The notes beneath the pieces are model-generated. The model worked only from the letters and a program-made list of their open reading frames with translations. It was not told the DNA's origin and did no database searches. Below, piece by piece: positions 26,853 to 37,946 of a stretch of 56,260 nt of DNA. Position 1 is the first letter of the stretch. Each line of letters begins with the position of its first letter. The stretch is from a virus, in the IMG/VR virus record IMGVR_UViG_3300042564_007410, positions 1-56,260 of that record; one strand, written 5' to 3'. The translations under genes and the position numbers were made by a program.

Positions 26853-28326
26853 TTTTACAGAAAATATTGACTCTCTTGAAAAAATGGTATGGAACTTTAT
26901 CTTGAATTCAGATAATGATCTTAACGATATGCGACCATCTAATCATGATTCACTAAGAAGAGAGGAATTAATCACAATGATGAAACCTAGTTATTTTAAT
27001 GATGATGATAGACAGGAATCATTTAAAACAGCGTTAAAGTTTTTTAAAGAGTATGAAAAAATTCCAAATCGAAAAGAATTAAGAAGTTATCTTGATTTAA
27101 CTAATATTGGATTAGATAGTGAAGAGTTTGAAGATCTATATGCGTTTAATCTACTTGAATATAATTATGATTATCTTTATAAATACGTTAAAGCTTTTAT
27201 ACTATTACGTAACCTAAACTTAACAGTATTTGACCTATTAACCTATTTAAAAACCACAGCAATTGATCCAAAGAATATTGATAAGATTGCTGAAAAAATA
27301 AGGAATGATATTAGTACTAAGCTAGCACTAAATTTCTCAAGTACTGACTCTGGCTTAAATTTCTTTAATCCTGAATCTCATATTCAAATTTCAAAATCAG
27401 GAAGTCCAACAGGCTTTCCTTTTCTAGATAAAGTTCAAGGTGGAGGTTGGAATTCAAAATCACTAGTTGTTTTCCAAGGTCGACCTAAAGTTGGTAAATC
27501 AATGGTTCTTGGAAATATTGCAGCTCGATCATTTTTAACTGGTAATGTTACTGGTCTAGTAACTGTTGAGTTAGCAGATAGAGCCTATCTAAAACGTATT
27601 GGCTCAAATATTTTAAATATTAAATCTGAAGACTATGCAAGTATTATTGATGAGAATGCAGCAAAATTAATTGCTAAAAAAATAGATGAGCTTAAGGAAT
27701 CTGGTCAAACCATTGGAGAACTCGTAATTAAGGAATTTCCAACTGGCGGGGCTACTGCAATTGATATTGAAAATTATTTTGTTCGACTTGAACAAAAAAT
27801 GAATAAGAAATTCAAAGTTATTGTAGTTGACTACTTAAACTTATTACGACCAATCAACAATCAAAACGGACTCTATGAAAAAATAAAGGCAATCTCTGAG
27901 GAACTTAGAGGAGTTGCAATGAGAAATGAATGGTGTATAATAAGTGCCACTCAAATTCGTCGAGAAGATATTGATAATTTTGATTTAGGTATGGACTCAG
28001 TTGCTGAGTCCTTTGGTTTAATACATACAGTTGATGCTCTATTTGGTCTAATGAGAAGTCCATTGGAGAGTAGAATGAAGATCAAAGTAATTGCTAACCG
28101 TGATAATGGTTACGAAGAAAGTTATAAGTTCTACACAATGCATAAAGACTATTTTAGACTTAGTGAAGAGAATGGACAAAATAGTGAATTTTATAGTGAT
28201 GATGAGGAGGTAAGTCGAATGGCTGATGAACTTAGATCTGAATATTCTGAAATGAATAATCCATCACCTGTGATTGAACCTAATATAATTGAAGATGACT
28301 ATGATGCTCTCTTCAATGCAATATAA
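26845..28326 (+). CDS. 41: Replicative DNA helicase, T4 gp41-like (DnaB family)
   Basis: A 493-residue hexameric 5'-3' helicase. The RecA-like core has Walker A VVFQGRPKVGKSMVLGN (about 210-226), VTVELADRAYLKRIG, Walker B FKVIVVDYLNLLRP (about 325-338) and the arginine/glutamine block SATQIRREDIDNFDL (about 368-382). The N-terminal 150 residues are the helical primase-binding domain. The acidic C-terminal tail probably contacts partner proteins. It overlaps its upstream neighbour by 8 nt. A primase (gp61) gene is not visible in the window. Confidence 0.93.
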   Translation: MIDFTENIDSLEKMVWNFILNSDNDLNDMRPSNHDSLRREELITMMKPSYFNDDDRQESFKTALKFFKEYEKIPNRKELRSYLDLTNIGLDSEEFEDLYAFNLLEYNYDYLYKYVKAFILLRNLNLTVFDLLTYLKTTAIDPKNIDKIAEKIRNDISTKLALNFSSTDSGLNFFNPESHIQISKSGSPTGFPFLDKVQGGGWNSKSLVVFQGRPKVGKSMVLGNIAARSFLTGNVTGLVTVELADRAYLKRIGSNILNIKSEDYASIIDENAAKLIAKKIDELKESGQTIGELVIKEFPTGGATAIDIENYFVRLEQKMNKKFKVIVVDYLNLLRPINNQNGLYEKIKAISEELRGVAMRNEWCIISATQIRREDIDNFDLGMDSVAESFGLIHTVDALFGLMRSPLESRMKIKVIANRDNGYEESYKFYTMHKDYFRLSEENGQNSEFYSDDEEVSRMADELRSEYSEMNNPSPVIEPNIIEDDYDALFNAI

Positions 28327-28340
28327 AATAATATTTATGA

Positions 28341-28883
28341 ATGACCGATACCGATTTCACAGAAGATCATCTACCTGATGAACCTAGGGAAGACAAGATC
28401 TTCAACAACAGTTACTATAATGGTGACAAATTAAGGGACTCTGAACAATATGAGTTTCAAAAAAAAATATCTGTTTCATCAGATTATTCAGATAATTATC
28501 TAAAGGATCTATATGATTATGAAGAGCAACTCGAATCAAAATTTATACTTGATATTATCTTTGATTTTTTACAAAAGGACGAAGTCCTAAGTAAATATAA
28601 ACTTGACTTAACTGAGGAATCTCCAGTAGCAAAAATAAAATTTTCAAAAGAGGATATTAATCTTGTTTTTAATAGAGTCCATGAAAATCTAGATATTGCA
28701 AATCATGGAATATCTTTCTATAGTCCAATTTATATTATTGAAGCTATTTCATCAATTTCATCAATGGAGTACAGAAAAATATTTGACTCTCTTGAAACAG
28801 ATACTCAAGAAATACTAATTCTTGAATTAAATAAGAAATACCAATTTTTAGAAGGTAAAATGCATAAAAAAAGAATACACTAA
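28341..28883 (+). CDS. Hypothetical acidic protein
   Basis: A 180-residue protein that I do not recognise. It is strongly acidic, with a disordered N-terminus (TDTDFTEDHLPDEPRED), a helical centre (YLKDLYDYEEQLESKFILDIIFDFLQKDE) and a basic end (KMHKKRIH). It starts 14 nt after gp41 and overlaps the next gene as TAATG. Confidence 0.65.
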   Translation: MTDTDFTEDHLPDEPREDKIFNNSYYNGDKLRDSEQYEFQKKISVSSDYSDNYLKDLYDYEEQLESKFILDIIFDFLQKDEVLSKYKLDLTEESPVAKIKFSKEDINLVFNRVHENLDIANHGISFYSPIYIIEAISSISSMEYRKIFDSLETDTQEILILELNKKYQFLEGKMHKKRIH

Positions 28884-29110
28884 TGCGCTGGATTAAATTA
28901 ACACATACTACAGGGTCAGTCAACCTTAACCTTGAACAAGTATATCGATATGAATCAACTTCATCTACTGAGATTACATTTTATGATGCAAACTCAATAT
29001 TACCCACCTCATATAGTTTTGCAACAGCTGCTGAACTTACTGCAGTTATGGCAAAACTTTCAAATATTTTAAGTGTAATAGATATTGATCAGTTAGCCAC
29101 ACAAGGATGA
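28883..29110 (+). CDS. Hypothetical small protein
   Basis: A 75-residue protein with a predicted beta-hairpin (WIKLTHTTGSVNLNLEQVYRYE, STEITFYDANS) followed by a helix (ATAAELTAVMAKLSNILS). This pattern recurs in small uncharacterised phage proteins. It is embedded between gp41 and gp47 and overlaps gp47 by 4 nt. Confidence 0.65.
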   Translation: MRWIKLTHTTGSVNLNLEQVYRYESTSSTEITFYDANSILPTSYSFATAAELTAVMAKLSNILSVIDIDQLATQG

Positions 29111-30219
29111 AATTAGAAAACATTAAAAAAATATTTGTACTAGGTGACCTTCACTTAGGCGTGAGAAATAACTCAGTTGAGTGGTCTGATATTCAGACCA
29201 CTTTTCTTATAGACTACTTTCTTAATAAAATAGATGAGGAAGGATTTGATCCTAGCACTGATATTTTGGTACAAGCGGGTGATTGGAATCATGTTAGAGA
29301 ATCAACAAATGTTCGAATTTATAAATTATCACTTCAAATAGCTGAGGCACTTACTCAAAAATTTAAAAGAGGAGTTTATGTAATTCTTGGTAACCATGAC
29401 GTTTATTATAAAGATCGAACTGACACTCATTCACTGGAAGGATTTGACAAAATCTACAATAATTTTCATATATTTACTAAGCCTGATACTCTTTTAATAA
29501 ATTCACATAACTTTTTAATGTTGCCGTGGATTGAAAATTTAACTGAATTAAAGAGTCAAATTAAAAAGTATCCATCTGCAAAATATTCTTTTTGTCATAC
29601 TGACTTTAAAGGATTCAATTTTAATAAAGTTCAAAAACTCGAACATGGTTTAGAGACAGAAGATATTTCTTCATTTACTCGAATCTATTCTGGTCATATC
29701 CATATTCGACAAGAAAAAGGAAACGTTCTCTATCTTGGAACACCATATGAAATGGATAGAGGTGATCGTGGAAATACTAAAGGCTTCTACGTATTGGACG
29801 TTAGCGGAAAAGAGATAACTGAAAAGTTTGTGCCCAATGAAATTTCACCAAAGTATTTAAAGTTTGATATTTTAGAGCTATTGAATTTGACCCCAATTGA
29901 ATTAAAGAGCAAATTTAAAAATAATTTCATTGATATTATTATTGAATCTGAATTTTCAAAAAGATTTCCACTTTCTCAATTTACAGAATTTGTAAAAGAT
30001 TATGGACATCGTCGCCTTGAATTTGCATCCTATTCAAAAGATCAAATAAAAAATAAGAGTGAAGTTGAAATACAATCAGATTACGAATATAATATCTTTA
30101 CTCTACTTGACGAAAGAATAAAAATAATGAATCTTCCATTTGATCAGTCAACTAAAATTATTGATCGATTTAAAGAGATCTATGATTCACTAAACAATAA
30201 TAAACATTATAATCAATGA
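29107..30219 (+). CDS. 47: Recombination endonuclease subunit, T4 gp47-like (SbcD/Mre11)
   Basis: A 370-residue calcineurin-type phosphoesterase that resects DNA ends with gp46. All five metal motifs are seen: VLGDLHLGVRN (about 10-20), VQAGDWNHVRE (about 55-65), VILGNHDVYYKD (about 95-106), SFCHTDFKGF (about 160-169) and IYSGHIHIRQE (about 196-206). The C-terminal 120 residues form the cap and gp46-binding region. The stop overlaps the gp46 start. Confidence 0.95.
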   Translation: MKLENIKKIFVLGDLHLGVRNNSVEWSDIQTTFLIDYFLNKIDEEGFDPSTDILVQAGDWNHVRESTNVRIYKLSLQIAEALTQKFKRGVYVILGNHDVYYKDRTDTHSLEGFDKIYNNFHIFTKPDTLLINSHNFLMLPWIENLTELKSQIKKYPSAKYSFCHTDFKGFNFNKVQKLEHGLETEDISSFTRIYSGHIHIRQEKGNVLYLGTPYEMDRGDRGNTKGFYVLDVSGKEITEKFVPNEISPKYLKFDILELLNLTPIELKSKFKNNFIDIIIESEFSKRFPLSQFTEFVKDYGHRRLEFASYSKDQIKNKSEVEIQSDYEYNIFTLLDERIKIMNLPFDQSTKIIDRFKEIYDSLNNNKHYNQ

Positions 30220-31883
30220 GATTAACTGAATTTTCATATCGAAATATCTTATCATACGGCAATAAGCTTCAAACATTTAAGTTTGAAGATACTACTGGTT
30301 TAATTTTAGTAGAGGGAGAAAATGGTGCTGGTAAATCATCCATTAAAGAGGCACTAACTGTTGCAATCTATGGTCGCTCAGCTATTCGTAAAATGAAAGA
30401 CGTTCCAAATTGGATCAATCGAAATGCATATACTAATGTTAAATTTGTAACTAATTCTGGAGAAACCGTTGAACTCAATCGAGGGATCGATCCAAATTTT
30501 AGCGATATTAAAATTAATGGTACCGCTTTTAATCTTCCAGATAAAAGAAAGGTTGATGAATTTATTGAAGATGAACTTGCAAAAATTCCATTTTCAGTTT
30601 TTTGTAATACTATTAGTCTTTCCTTTGATGATTTTAAATCATTTGTTAATTTAAGTAAAGACGATAAACGAAAAATAATAGATCGTATTTTTGGAATAGA
30701 TATACTTTCTGATATGCGAGCTAAAGTAAAAGAGGAGCTTAAAGAAAATAAATCTGAACTTGATATTATCACAGCAACCCTAAAATCAAGTCAAACCAAT
30801 CTTACTAATTATCAAGATCAGCTTGAACAATTAAAACAAAAAATTAATCAAAAGAGGGAAGAATTAACAACTAAACTAACTACTGATATTGAAAATAAAA
30901 AGGTAGAAGTTGATGCTGCTCTCTTAGCAAAAAATAAATTAAAAGAGACAATTGATTCACAAACACTAATTAATCGTCAGGCCCAAGAAGAGGTAACCAA
31001 AATTAAGTCAGATATTCGTGATTTAACTACTAAACTTGCAATCTACGCTAAGAATCGCTGCCCGCATTGTCTAAATGATCTACATTCAGATTCTTCAATT
31101 GAAATAAAGGAAAGGATTGAAGATAGAATTAAACTACTCACATCTTCACAATCAGAAAAACAAAAAGCTGCAGATGAAATAAATGATAGTCTTACTTCAC
31201 TATTATTAAATAAGGGAGATATTGATTCTGATTATTTTAATAAAAAGGCTGAATTACAATCCCTAGTGACCTCACTGGAGGCTGCTAATGAGAGCAATGG
31301 GTCTGACGAAATATCTTCTATCTCTAAAATAATCAAGAGTCTAGAGGAGCAGATAGATGAGAGCCAATCCCAAATTAATACTTTAACTTCATCTCGAGCT
31401 ATTTCACTAAGTCTAGATGATCTCTTATCGGAGAGTGGAATTAAGAGAGATATGATTGAGCGAGTAATTCCAACACTAAATGCAAGAATTCTTGAGATCT
31501 CTGAAAAATTAGAATTTAAGTTTTCATTTGAATTTGACAATGAATTTGATCCTCATATAACTTATTTAGGATTACAAATTTCTCCAGAAAGTCTATCTAG
31601 CGGTCAGCGTAAAAAGATGAACCTAATTGTTTTGCTTGCTTTTATTGAAATAATTAAGATGAAACACAGCCAAATGAATGTAATGTTTCTTGATGAAATC
31701 TTTAGTTCACTTGATAAATCAAATGTATATCGAGCAATTTCAATTCTTAAAGAGTATTCAGAAAAATATGGAATGTCAATATTTGTAGTTTCTCACGAAT
31801 CCCTACCTGAAGAGCTATTTAACTATCGAATCTTTGTGACCCAACAAGATCATTTTTCAGAAATGGAGATTACTAAAATTTAA
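30216..31883 (+). CDS. 46: Recombination endonuclease subunit, T4 gp46-like (SbcC/Rad50)
   Basis: A 555-residue SMC-like ATPase. It has Walker A VEGENGAGKSSIKE (about 31-44), long coiled coils on either side of a zinc hook NRCPHCLND (C-P-H-C, about 284-292), the ABC signature ESLSSGQRKKMNL (about 456-468) and Walker B NVMFLDEIFSSLDK (about 488-501). With gp47 it would process double-strand breaks for recombination-dependent replication. It runs into a converging minus-strand operon, with 4 nt overlap at the stops. Confidence 0.95.
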   Translation: MRLTEFSYRNILSYGNKLQTFKFEDTTGLILVEGENGAGKSSIKEALTVAIYGRSAIRKMKDVPNWINRNAYTNVKFVTNSGETVELNRGIDPNFSDIKINGTAFNLPDKRKVDEFIEDELAKIPFSVFCNTISLSFDDFKSFVNLSKDDKRKIIDRIFGIDILSDMRAKVKEELKENKSELDIITATLKSSQTNLTNYQDQLEQLKQKINQKREELTTKLTTDIENKKVEVDAALLAKNKLKETIDSQTLINRQAQEEVTKIKSDIRDLTTKLAIYAKNRCPHCLNDLHSDSSIEIKERIEDRIKLLTSSQSEKQKAADEINDSLTSLLLNKGDIDSDYFNKKAELQSLVTSLEAANESNGSDEISSISKIIKSLEEQIDESQSQINTLTSSRAISLSLDDLLSESGIKRDMIERVIPTLNARILEISEKLEFKFSFEFDNEFDPHITYLGLQISPESLSSGQRKKMNLIVLLAFIEIIKMKHSQMNVMFLDEIFSSLDKSNVYRAISILKEYSEKYGMSIFVVSHESLPEELFNYRIFVTQQDHFSEMEITKI

Positions 31884-32053
31884 TTCAAATCTTTAGGTCG
31901 TTCGTCATACCACGTACAACCTTCAATAGGATATTCGTAAGTATCTTTCAACTCTCTTTTTAAAGTAAATGTTGGTCCATAAACAGCATTAGGTGCAAAT
32001 AACCATTCCCTATTTATATCATCCCATTTGTAAAATCCACTTGTATCTTCCAT
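31880..32053 (-). CDS. Small tail-fibre-linked hypothetical protein
   Basis: A 57-residue frame on the minus strand. It begins MEDTSGFYKWDDINREWLF and continues with PNAVYGPTFTLKRELKDTYEY and GCTWYDERP. Such short Trp/Tyr-rich proteins with F-Y-K-W-D-D and W-Y-D blocks commonly follow tail-fibre genes in phages. It lies 13 nt after the BspA-like fibre gene, fitting a three-gene fibre operon. The coding call rests on composition, the ATG start and tight spacing. Confidence 0.65.
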   Translation of the reverse strand: MEDTSGFYKWDDINREWLFAPNAVYGPTFTLKRELKDTYEYPIEGCTWYDERPKDLN

Positions 32054-32066
32054 ATCTATTTTTATT

Positions 32067-34657
<2,591 letters not shown>

Positions 34658-34671
34658 TTACTTACTCTTCT

Positions 34672-34686
34672 TTATTATATTTATTC
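34672..34686 (-). promoter_or_regulatory. Late promoter for fibre operon (GAATAAATATAATAA)
   Basis: On the minus strand GAATAAATATAATAA ends 14 nt before ATG 34657. It is a variant of the AGATAAATAATAA class at the same distance. Confidence 0.55.
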
Positions 34687-34696
34687 AAATATTGAA

Positions 34697-34723
34697 ACTT
34701 TTTAAAAGTAGCATGTATAAAAG
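34697..34723 (+). promoter_or_regulatory. Middle-like promoter for the gp42-like gene
   Basis: ACTTTTT (34697-34703), 12-nt spacer, TATAAAAG (34716-34723), 13 nt before ATG 34737. The promoter overlaps two in-frame upstream start candidates (TTG 34692, ATG 34713), which argues that they are not the true start. Confidence 0.6.
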
Positions 34724-34736
34724 TAAAAACAAAAAT

Positions 34737-35597
34737 ATGGTAACGTATCAAGCCAAGAATTTTGCAAAAGTATATAAAGACTCATTATTTGATCTTATCA
34801 GGAATCCTGAGTATACTACTCAACCTAGAGATATGAAAATTAATGAAATGACTAATATTTCTCTAGTTATTGAAAATCCTCTTTCGTGTCTATATGAAAA
34901 TACTTTTAGATCATCTCAATTAAAATATATTGCTGCTGAGTTTTTATGGTACTTTATGGGTCGAAATGATGTTGAATGGATTTCAAAATATGCTAAATTT
35001 TGGGAATCTATCCAAAATGAAGATGGTACAGTAAACTCATCATATGGAAACCTTCTCTTTAATACTAAGAATGAGCATGGGTTAACTCAATATGAATGGG
35101 CATTAGAATCATTACTTATAGATAAAGATTCACGACAGGCTGTCCTGCACTTTAATTTACCTATTCATCAAAATCATGGAAACAAGGATTTTGTATGTAC
35201 AATGTATGGAATTTTTCAAATTAGAGATAATAAGTTAAACTTCACAGTAAATATGAGAAGTAATGATGTTATTCTTGGTCTACCGACTGATGTTGCATTT
35301 TTTGCTACTCTACAATCTCAAATGTTAAATCATTTAAAATCTGCAAAATATCCTGACCTAGAGCTAGGGACATATACACATATTGTAAATTCTTTTCATA
35401 TTTATGAGAGACATTTTGATATTGCAAAACGTATGTTGAGTACTAGATTTAAACCAGTAGCTATACCAAAGGTTAAAAAAGACTTAGTTAATACTATTGG
35501 CGAACCTACTCAATCCCTTTTTGAATTATTTAGTAATACGAGTATTCAACAAGAGGATCCCCTATTTAATTGGATTCAAACAAATATAAACCTATGA
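34737..35597 (+). CDS. 42: Thymidylate synthase-family enzyme, probably dCMP hydroxymethylase (T4 gp42-like)
   Basis: A 286-residue member of the ThyA fold. The catalytic Cys is in KDFVCTMYGIFQIRD, followed by LNFTVNMRSNDVILGLPTDVAFF. This block reads almost like T4 gp42, which has DFMC and NMRSNDV in the same place. The last residue of LPTD is Asp where thymidylate synthases have Asn (LPFN, N177 in E. coli). That Asp is the known switch to dCMP as substrate. NSSYGN and SFHIYERH are further family blocks. It would make hydroxymethyl-dCMP. A true dTMP synthase remains possible. It overlaps the next gene by 4 nt. Confidence 0.75.
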   Translation: MVTYQAKNFAKVYKDSLFDLIRNPEYTTQPRDMKINEMTNISLVIENPLSCLYENTFRSSQLKYIAAEFLWYFMGRNDVEWISKYAKFWESIQNEDGTVNSSYGNLLFNTKNEHGLTQYEWALESLLIDKDSRQAVLHFNLPIHQNHGNKDFVCTMYGIFQIRDNKLNFTVNMRSNDVILGLPTDVAFFATLQSQMLNHLKSAKYPDLELGTYTHIVNSFHIYERHFDIAKRMLSTRFKPVAIPKVKKDLVNTIGEPTQSLFELFSNTSIQQEDPLFNWIQTNINL

Positions 35598-35809
35598 AAA
35601 AGATAATAATTTCAACTATATCAACAGTTATTAAACTGTTAATTCTTTCCCTACTTTGTAATTTCGTATACGACATAAATGAATTAAATAAAGTATTTGG
35701 CCCAGCTATTTCTTATTCTCAGTGGGTTGCAATTATAGTCATAATTAATTCAATAGTTCCAAATGGTATTACTAATCCAAGCCTAAAGAATGACGACGAA
35801 AGATCTTAA
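35594..35809 (+). CDS. Small membrane protein
   Basis: 71 residues from ATG 35594, which overlaps the previous stop as ATGA. Two hydrophobic helices are likely: IIISTISTVIKLLILSLLCNFV (about 4-25) and WVAIIVIINSIVPNGI (about 44-59). The ends are polar. Function unknown. It overlaps the dCMP deaminase gene by 20 nt, so the three genes form one operon. Confidence 0.65.
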   Translation: MKKIIISTISTVIKLLILSLLCNFVYDINELNKVFGPAISYSQWVAIIVIINSIVPNGITNPSLKNDDERS

Positions 35810-36209
35810 ATATCATATTACCTATTTAAAGATGGCTACTGAGTGGTCAAATCTTTCCTGTTGTAAACGCAAAAAAGTGGGTGCCCTAATTGTTAAGGAC
35901 GGGACTATTATTTCTGATGGATTTAATGGAACACCTAAAGGTTTTGCAAATGATTGCGAAGACGCCAATAATAATACTCATTGGTATGTTCTACATGCTG
36001 AAGCAAATGCAATGCTTAAAGTTGCAAAATCAACCCAAAGTACAGATGGAGCTTCCCTCTATGTTACCTATTCTCCTTGTAAAGAGTGCTCTAAGCTAAT
36101 TATTCAAGCTGGAATAAAATTAGTTGTCTATCGAGAAGAATATAGAGATACTTCAGGTATTAAAATTCTACGTGAAGCTGGCGTTGATATCGTAAAATTA
36201 GATGTGTAA
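35790..36209 (+). CDS. cd: dCMP deaminase
   Basis: A 139-residue zinc deaminase converting dCMP to dUMP. The zinc site is complete: HAEANAMLK (H-A-E, about 68-76) and TYSPCKECSKLII (P-C-x-x-C, about 93-105). The N-terminal block CCKRKKVGALIVKDGTIISDGFNGTPKGF is typical of phage dCMP deaminases. T4 cd feeds thymidylate synthesis; here it shares an operon with the gp42-like enzyme, so both draw on dCMP. Confidence 0.94.
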   Translation: MTTKDLKYHITYLKMATEWSNLSCCKRKKVGALIVKDGTIISDGFNGTPKGFANDCEDANNNTHWYVLHAEANAMLKVAKSTQSTDGASLYVTYSPCKECSKLIIQAGIKLVVYREEYRDTSGIKILREAGVDIVKLDV

Positions 36210-36210
36210 T

Positions 36211-36612
36211 ATGGAAAAAAGAATAATAGATATTGTATTTGTTAGAGATTACAAAAGTTTTATCCTAGCCTTTGATAAAAAAGACAAGGGTGACTATCTC
36301 CTAAATGTAAGTAAATTAATAAAAGATAAGTTTAGTACAAAATTTATTATTCCAAATAAAGTTCAATCTTTTCTATTAAATTACGAAATTAAAAAATTAC
36401 TAGATAAGACAATTACTGTAAAAAATGAAAAGTATTCACGTATAATTTATCTTAACTCTAACCTATCAACAACAACTGTTTTAAATACTGCTGATTTTAT
36501 TAATAGTGAATATCCAGAATTTACTTTTAACTATCATCTAATTGAATCCAAAGAACTTGCTGAAATTGATATTCCAATTGATATGCCACCGCTTAACGTC
36601 CTATTTATTTAA
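36211..36612 (+). CDS. Hypothetical protein
   Basis: 133 residues from ATG 36211, one base after the previous stop; an ATG at 36202 lies inside the deaminase gene. Alpha/beta pattern (RIIDIVFVRDYKSFILAFD, YSRIIYLNSNLSTTTVLNTADFIN) with no recognised motif. It ends the operon before a bidirectional terminator. Confidence 0.65.
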   Translation: MEKRIIDIVFVRDYKSFILAFDKKDKGDYLLNVSKLIKDKFSTKFIIPNKVQSFLLNYEIKKLLDKTITVKNEKYSRIIYLNSNLSTTTVLNTADFINSEYPEFTFNYHLIESKELAEIDIPIDMPPLNVLFI

Positions 36613-36615
36613 CAT

Positions 36616-36650
36616 AAAAAAACCTCATATTTCTATGAGGTTTCTTTTTA
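36616..36650. terminator. Bidirectional terminator between converging operons
   Basis: AAACCTCATA (36620-36629), short loop, TATGAGGTTT (36634-36643), with A and T runs on the outer sides, between a plus-strand stop at 36612 and a minus-strand stop at 36664. Confidence 0.9.
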
Positions 36651-36663
36651 TAATTTAACCAGT

Positions 36664-37320
36664 TTACATCATCCATTCACTATTTCCACATTCACTACAT
36701 CCACTTGGATTACCATCTGCTGAATATTCATCAGATTGATTATTTAATTTTTTTATCCATTCTGGAACTTCTCCAAATGGACTCTCCATTGGATTTGCTC
36801 CAAAGTCTTCCTCCTCTTCGTCAAAATTTCCACCCTTTTCAAAGCTTCTTAATTTATCTTCGATTTGTCTTAATCCAGACATTGTTCTATTTGAACTAGA
36901 TGCTTCTGCATATTCTTCTTCATCATCCATTCCCATTTCGTCTTCAACTTCATCATCAATTGCTTCATTAATAAATTTTTGAAAAGAAGTATATGTTTTA
37001 CCCTCTTTAAGTGGATCCATTTGAACTACTGGAATACCTGTTCTTTGATCATCATAGGTAAAAGCTTTTTTACCCTCTTGCTTGTAAACAAGATCTCCAG
37101 TCATTGCTTTATAAGTAGGATCATATACTGGATGAGAAAAAGCAGGATCGCGTTCAACCGTTCTTTGAAATCCAGCTAATCTTGGCTTAGTATTAACCAC
37201 TTTACCTTTTTCATCTTTTAATGCTAGTGCAGATTGTGGTCCACCAAATCCTGGTTTCTTAAGATCCATATAATTATCAAAATTTAGGATATCTCGACGG
37301 TGTGTATCAAACATTTCCAT
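36664..37320 (-). CDS. Acidic virion or prohead-type protein with internal gp21-like cut motif
   Basis: A 218-residue protein that I do not recognise. The N-terminal part carries a Gly/Pro-rich segment (KKPGFGGPQSALALKDEKG). At about residues 108-122, KTYTSFQKFINEAID repeats the capsid-targeting and cleavage pattern (aromatic-x-x-aromatic-Ile-x-Glu then Ala) inside the chain. The rest is highly acidic (EVEDEMGMDDEEEY; FDEEEEDFG), as in prohead core proteins, and ends with a Cys pair (GCSECGN). Possible roles are core protein or tail-tube-linked factor. It lies directly downstream of the tail tube gene. Confidence 0.65.
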   Translation of the reverse strand: MEMFDTHRRDILNFDNYMDLKKPGFGGPQSALALKDEKGKVVNTKPRLAGFQRTVERDPAFSHPVYDPTYKAMTGDLVYKQEGKKAFTYDDQRTGIPVVQMDPLKEGKTYTSFQKFINEAIDDEVEDEMGMDDEEEYAEASSSNRTMSGLRQIEDKLRSFEKGGNFDEEEEDFGANPMESPFGEVPEWIKKLNNQSDEYSADGNPSGCSECGNSEWMM

Positions 37321-37340
37321 GCTCTAATTTAATTTTTTTA

Positions 37341-37916
37341 TTATACTCTAATTTCACCAATTCTAGTTTCAGTCCATTGATCTGATCTATAGGTAACTGT
37401 AACTTCATAAAGCTCCTTTGAAGTATAGTCTAATTCAATTGCTTTTAGTGCACTTGCTGGAATAATTGATGGAAACGACCATTCTCTAAAAATTTCGCTA
37501 GTTTTATTTGTTACGTGAACTGACATTGATCCAACATAGTCTCTTTTTAATCCTTGTGAACCAGTTAATGGATCGTATACAATATCATTCCATCCTCTAA
37601 GGACATTGTAGATATATGCATCGTTTTCGTTATTTAAGTTAACTGTAAATGTAAGTACAAGATCAGCAGTCGTCTTATCTGGTGTAGCTCCAGCATAAGA
37701 ACGAGTAGCAAACTTGTATTTTTGTTCAGCTAGTTCCCCTGGTGAACTGATTTCAGGTAGTCCAGATAGTTTAGTTACGTGTTCTACTAGAAGAGCTACT
37801 CCAGGTCCGCTAATTGCGGCTGGTGGTGTTAAGATAACCTCAAACTGATTTTGATATATCGGTTCGTAGAATTCTCTAGATGCTTCGGAGTTAGTCCAAT
37901 ACGGTAAACCTGCCAT
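37341..37916 (-). CDS. 19: Tail tube protein, T4 gp19-like
   Basis: A 191-residue protein forming the inner tail tube. The fold signature is clear: FYEPIYQNQFEVILTPP (about 16-32), LLVEHVTKLSGLPEI (about 42-56), KYKFATRSYAGATPDKTTADLVLTFTVNLNNENDAYIYNVLRGWNDIVYDPLTG (about 66-120) and a C-terminal VHVTNKTSEIFREWSFPSIIP. T4 gp19 is 163 residues. It has a late-type promoter word upstream at 37936-37946. The sheath gene is not adjacent, unlike in T4. Confidence 0.9.
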   Translation of the reverse strand: MAGLPYWTNSEASREFYEPIYQNQFEVILTPPAAISGPGVALLVEHVTKLSGLPEISSPGELAEQKYKFATRSYAGATPDKTTADLVLTFTVNLNNENDAYIYNVLRGWNDIVYDPLTGSQGLKRDYVGSMSVHVTNKTSEIFREWSFPSIIPASALKAIELDYTSKELYEVTVTYRSDQWTETRIGEIRV

Positions 37917-37935
37917 TGTATATTGATTATTTTAG

Positions 37936-37946
37936 TTTATTTATTT
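37936..37946 (-). promoter_or_regulatory. Late promoter for tail tube (AAATAAATAAA)
   Basis: On the minus strand AAATAAATAAA ends 19 nt before ATG 37916. It overlaps the stop codon of the upstream gene. The motif is a looser match than AGATAAATAATAA. Confidence 0.5.
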
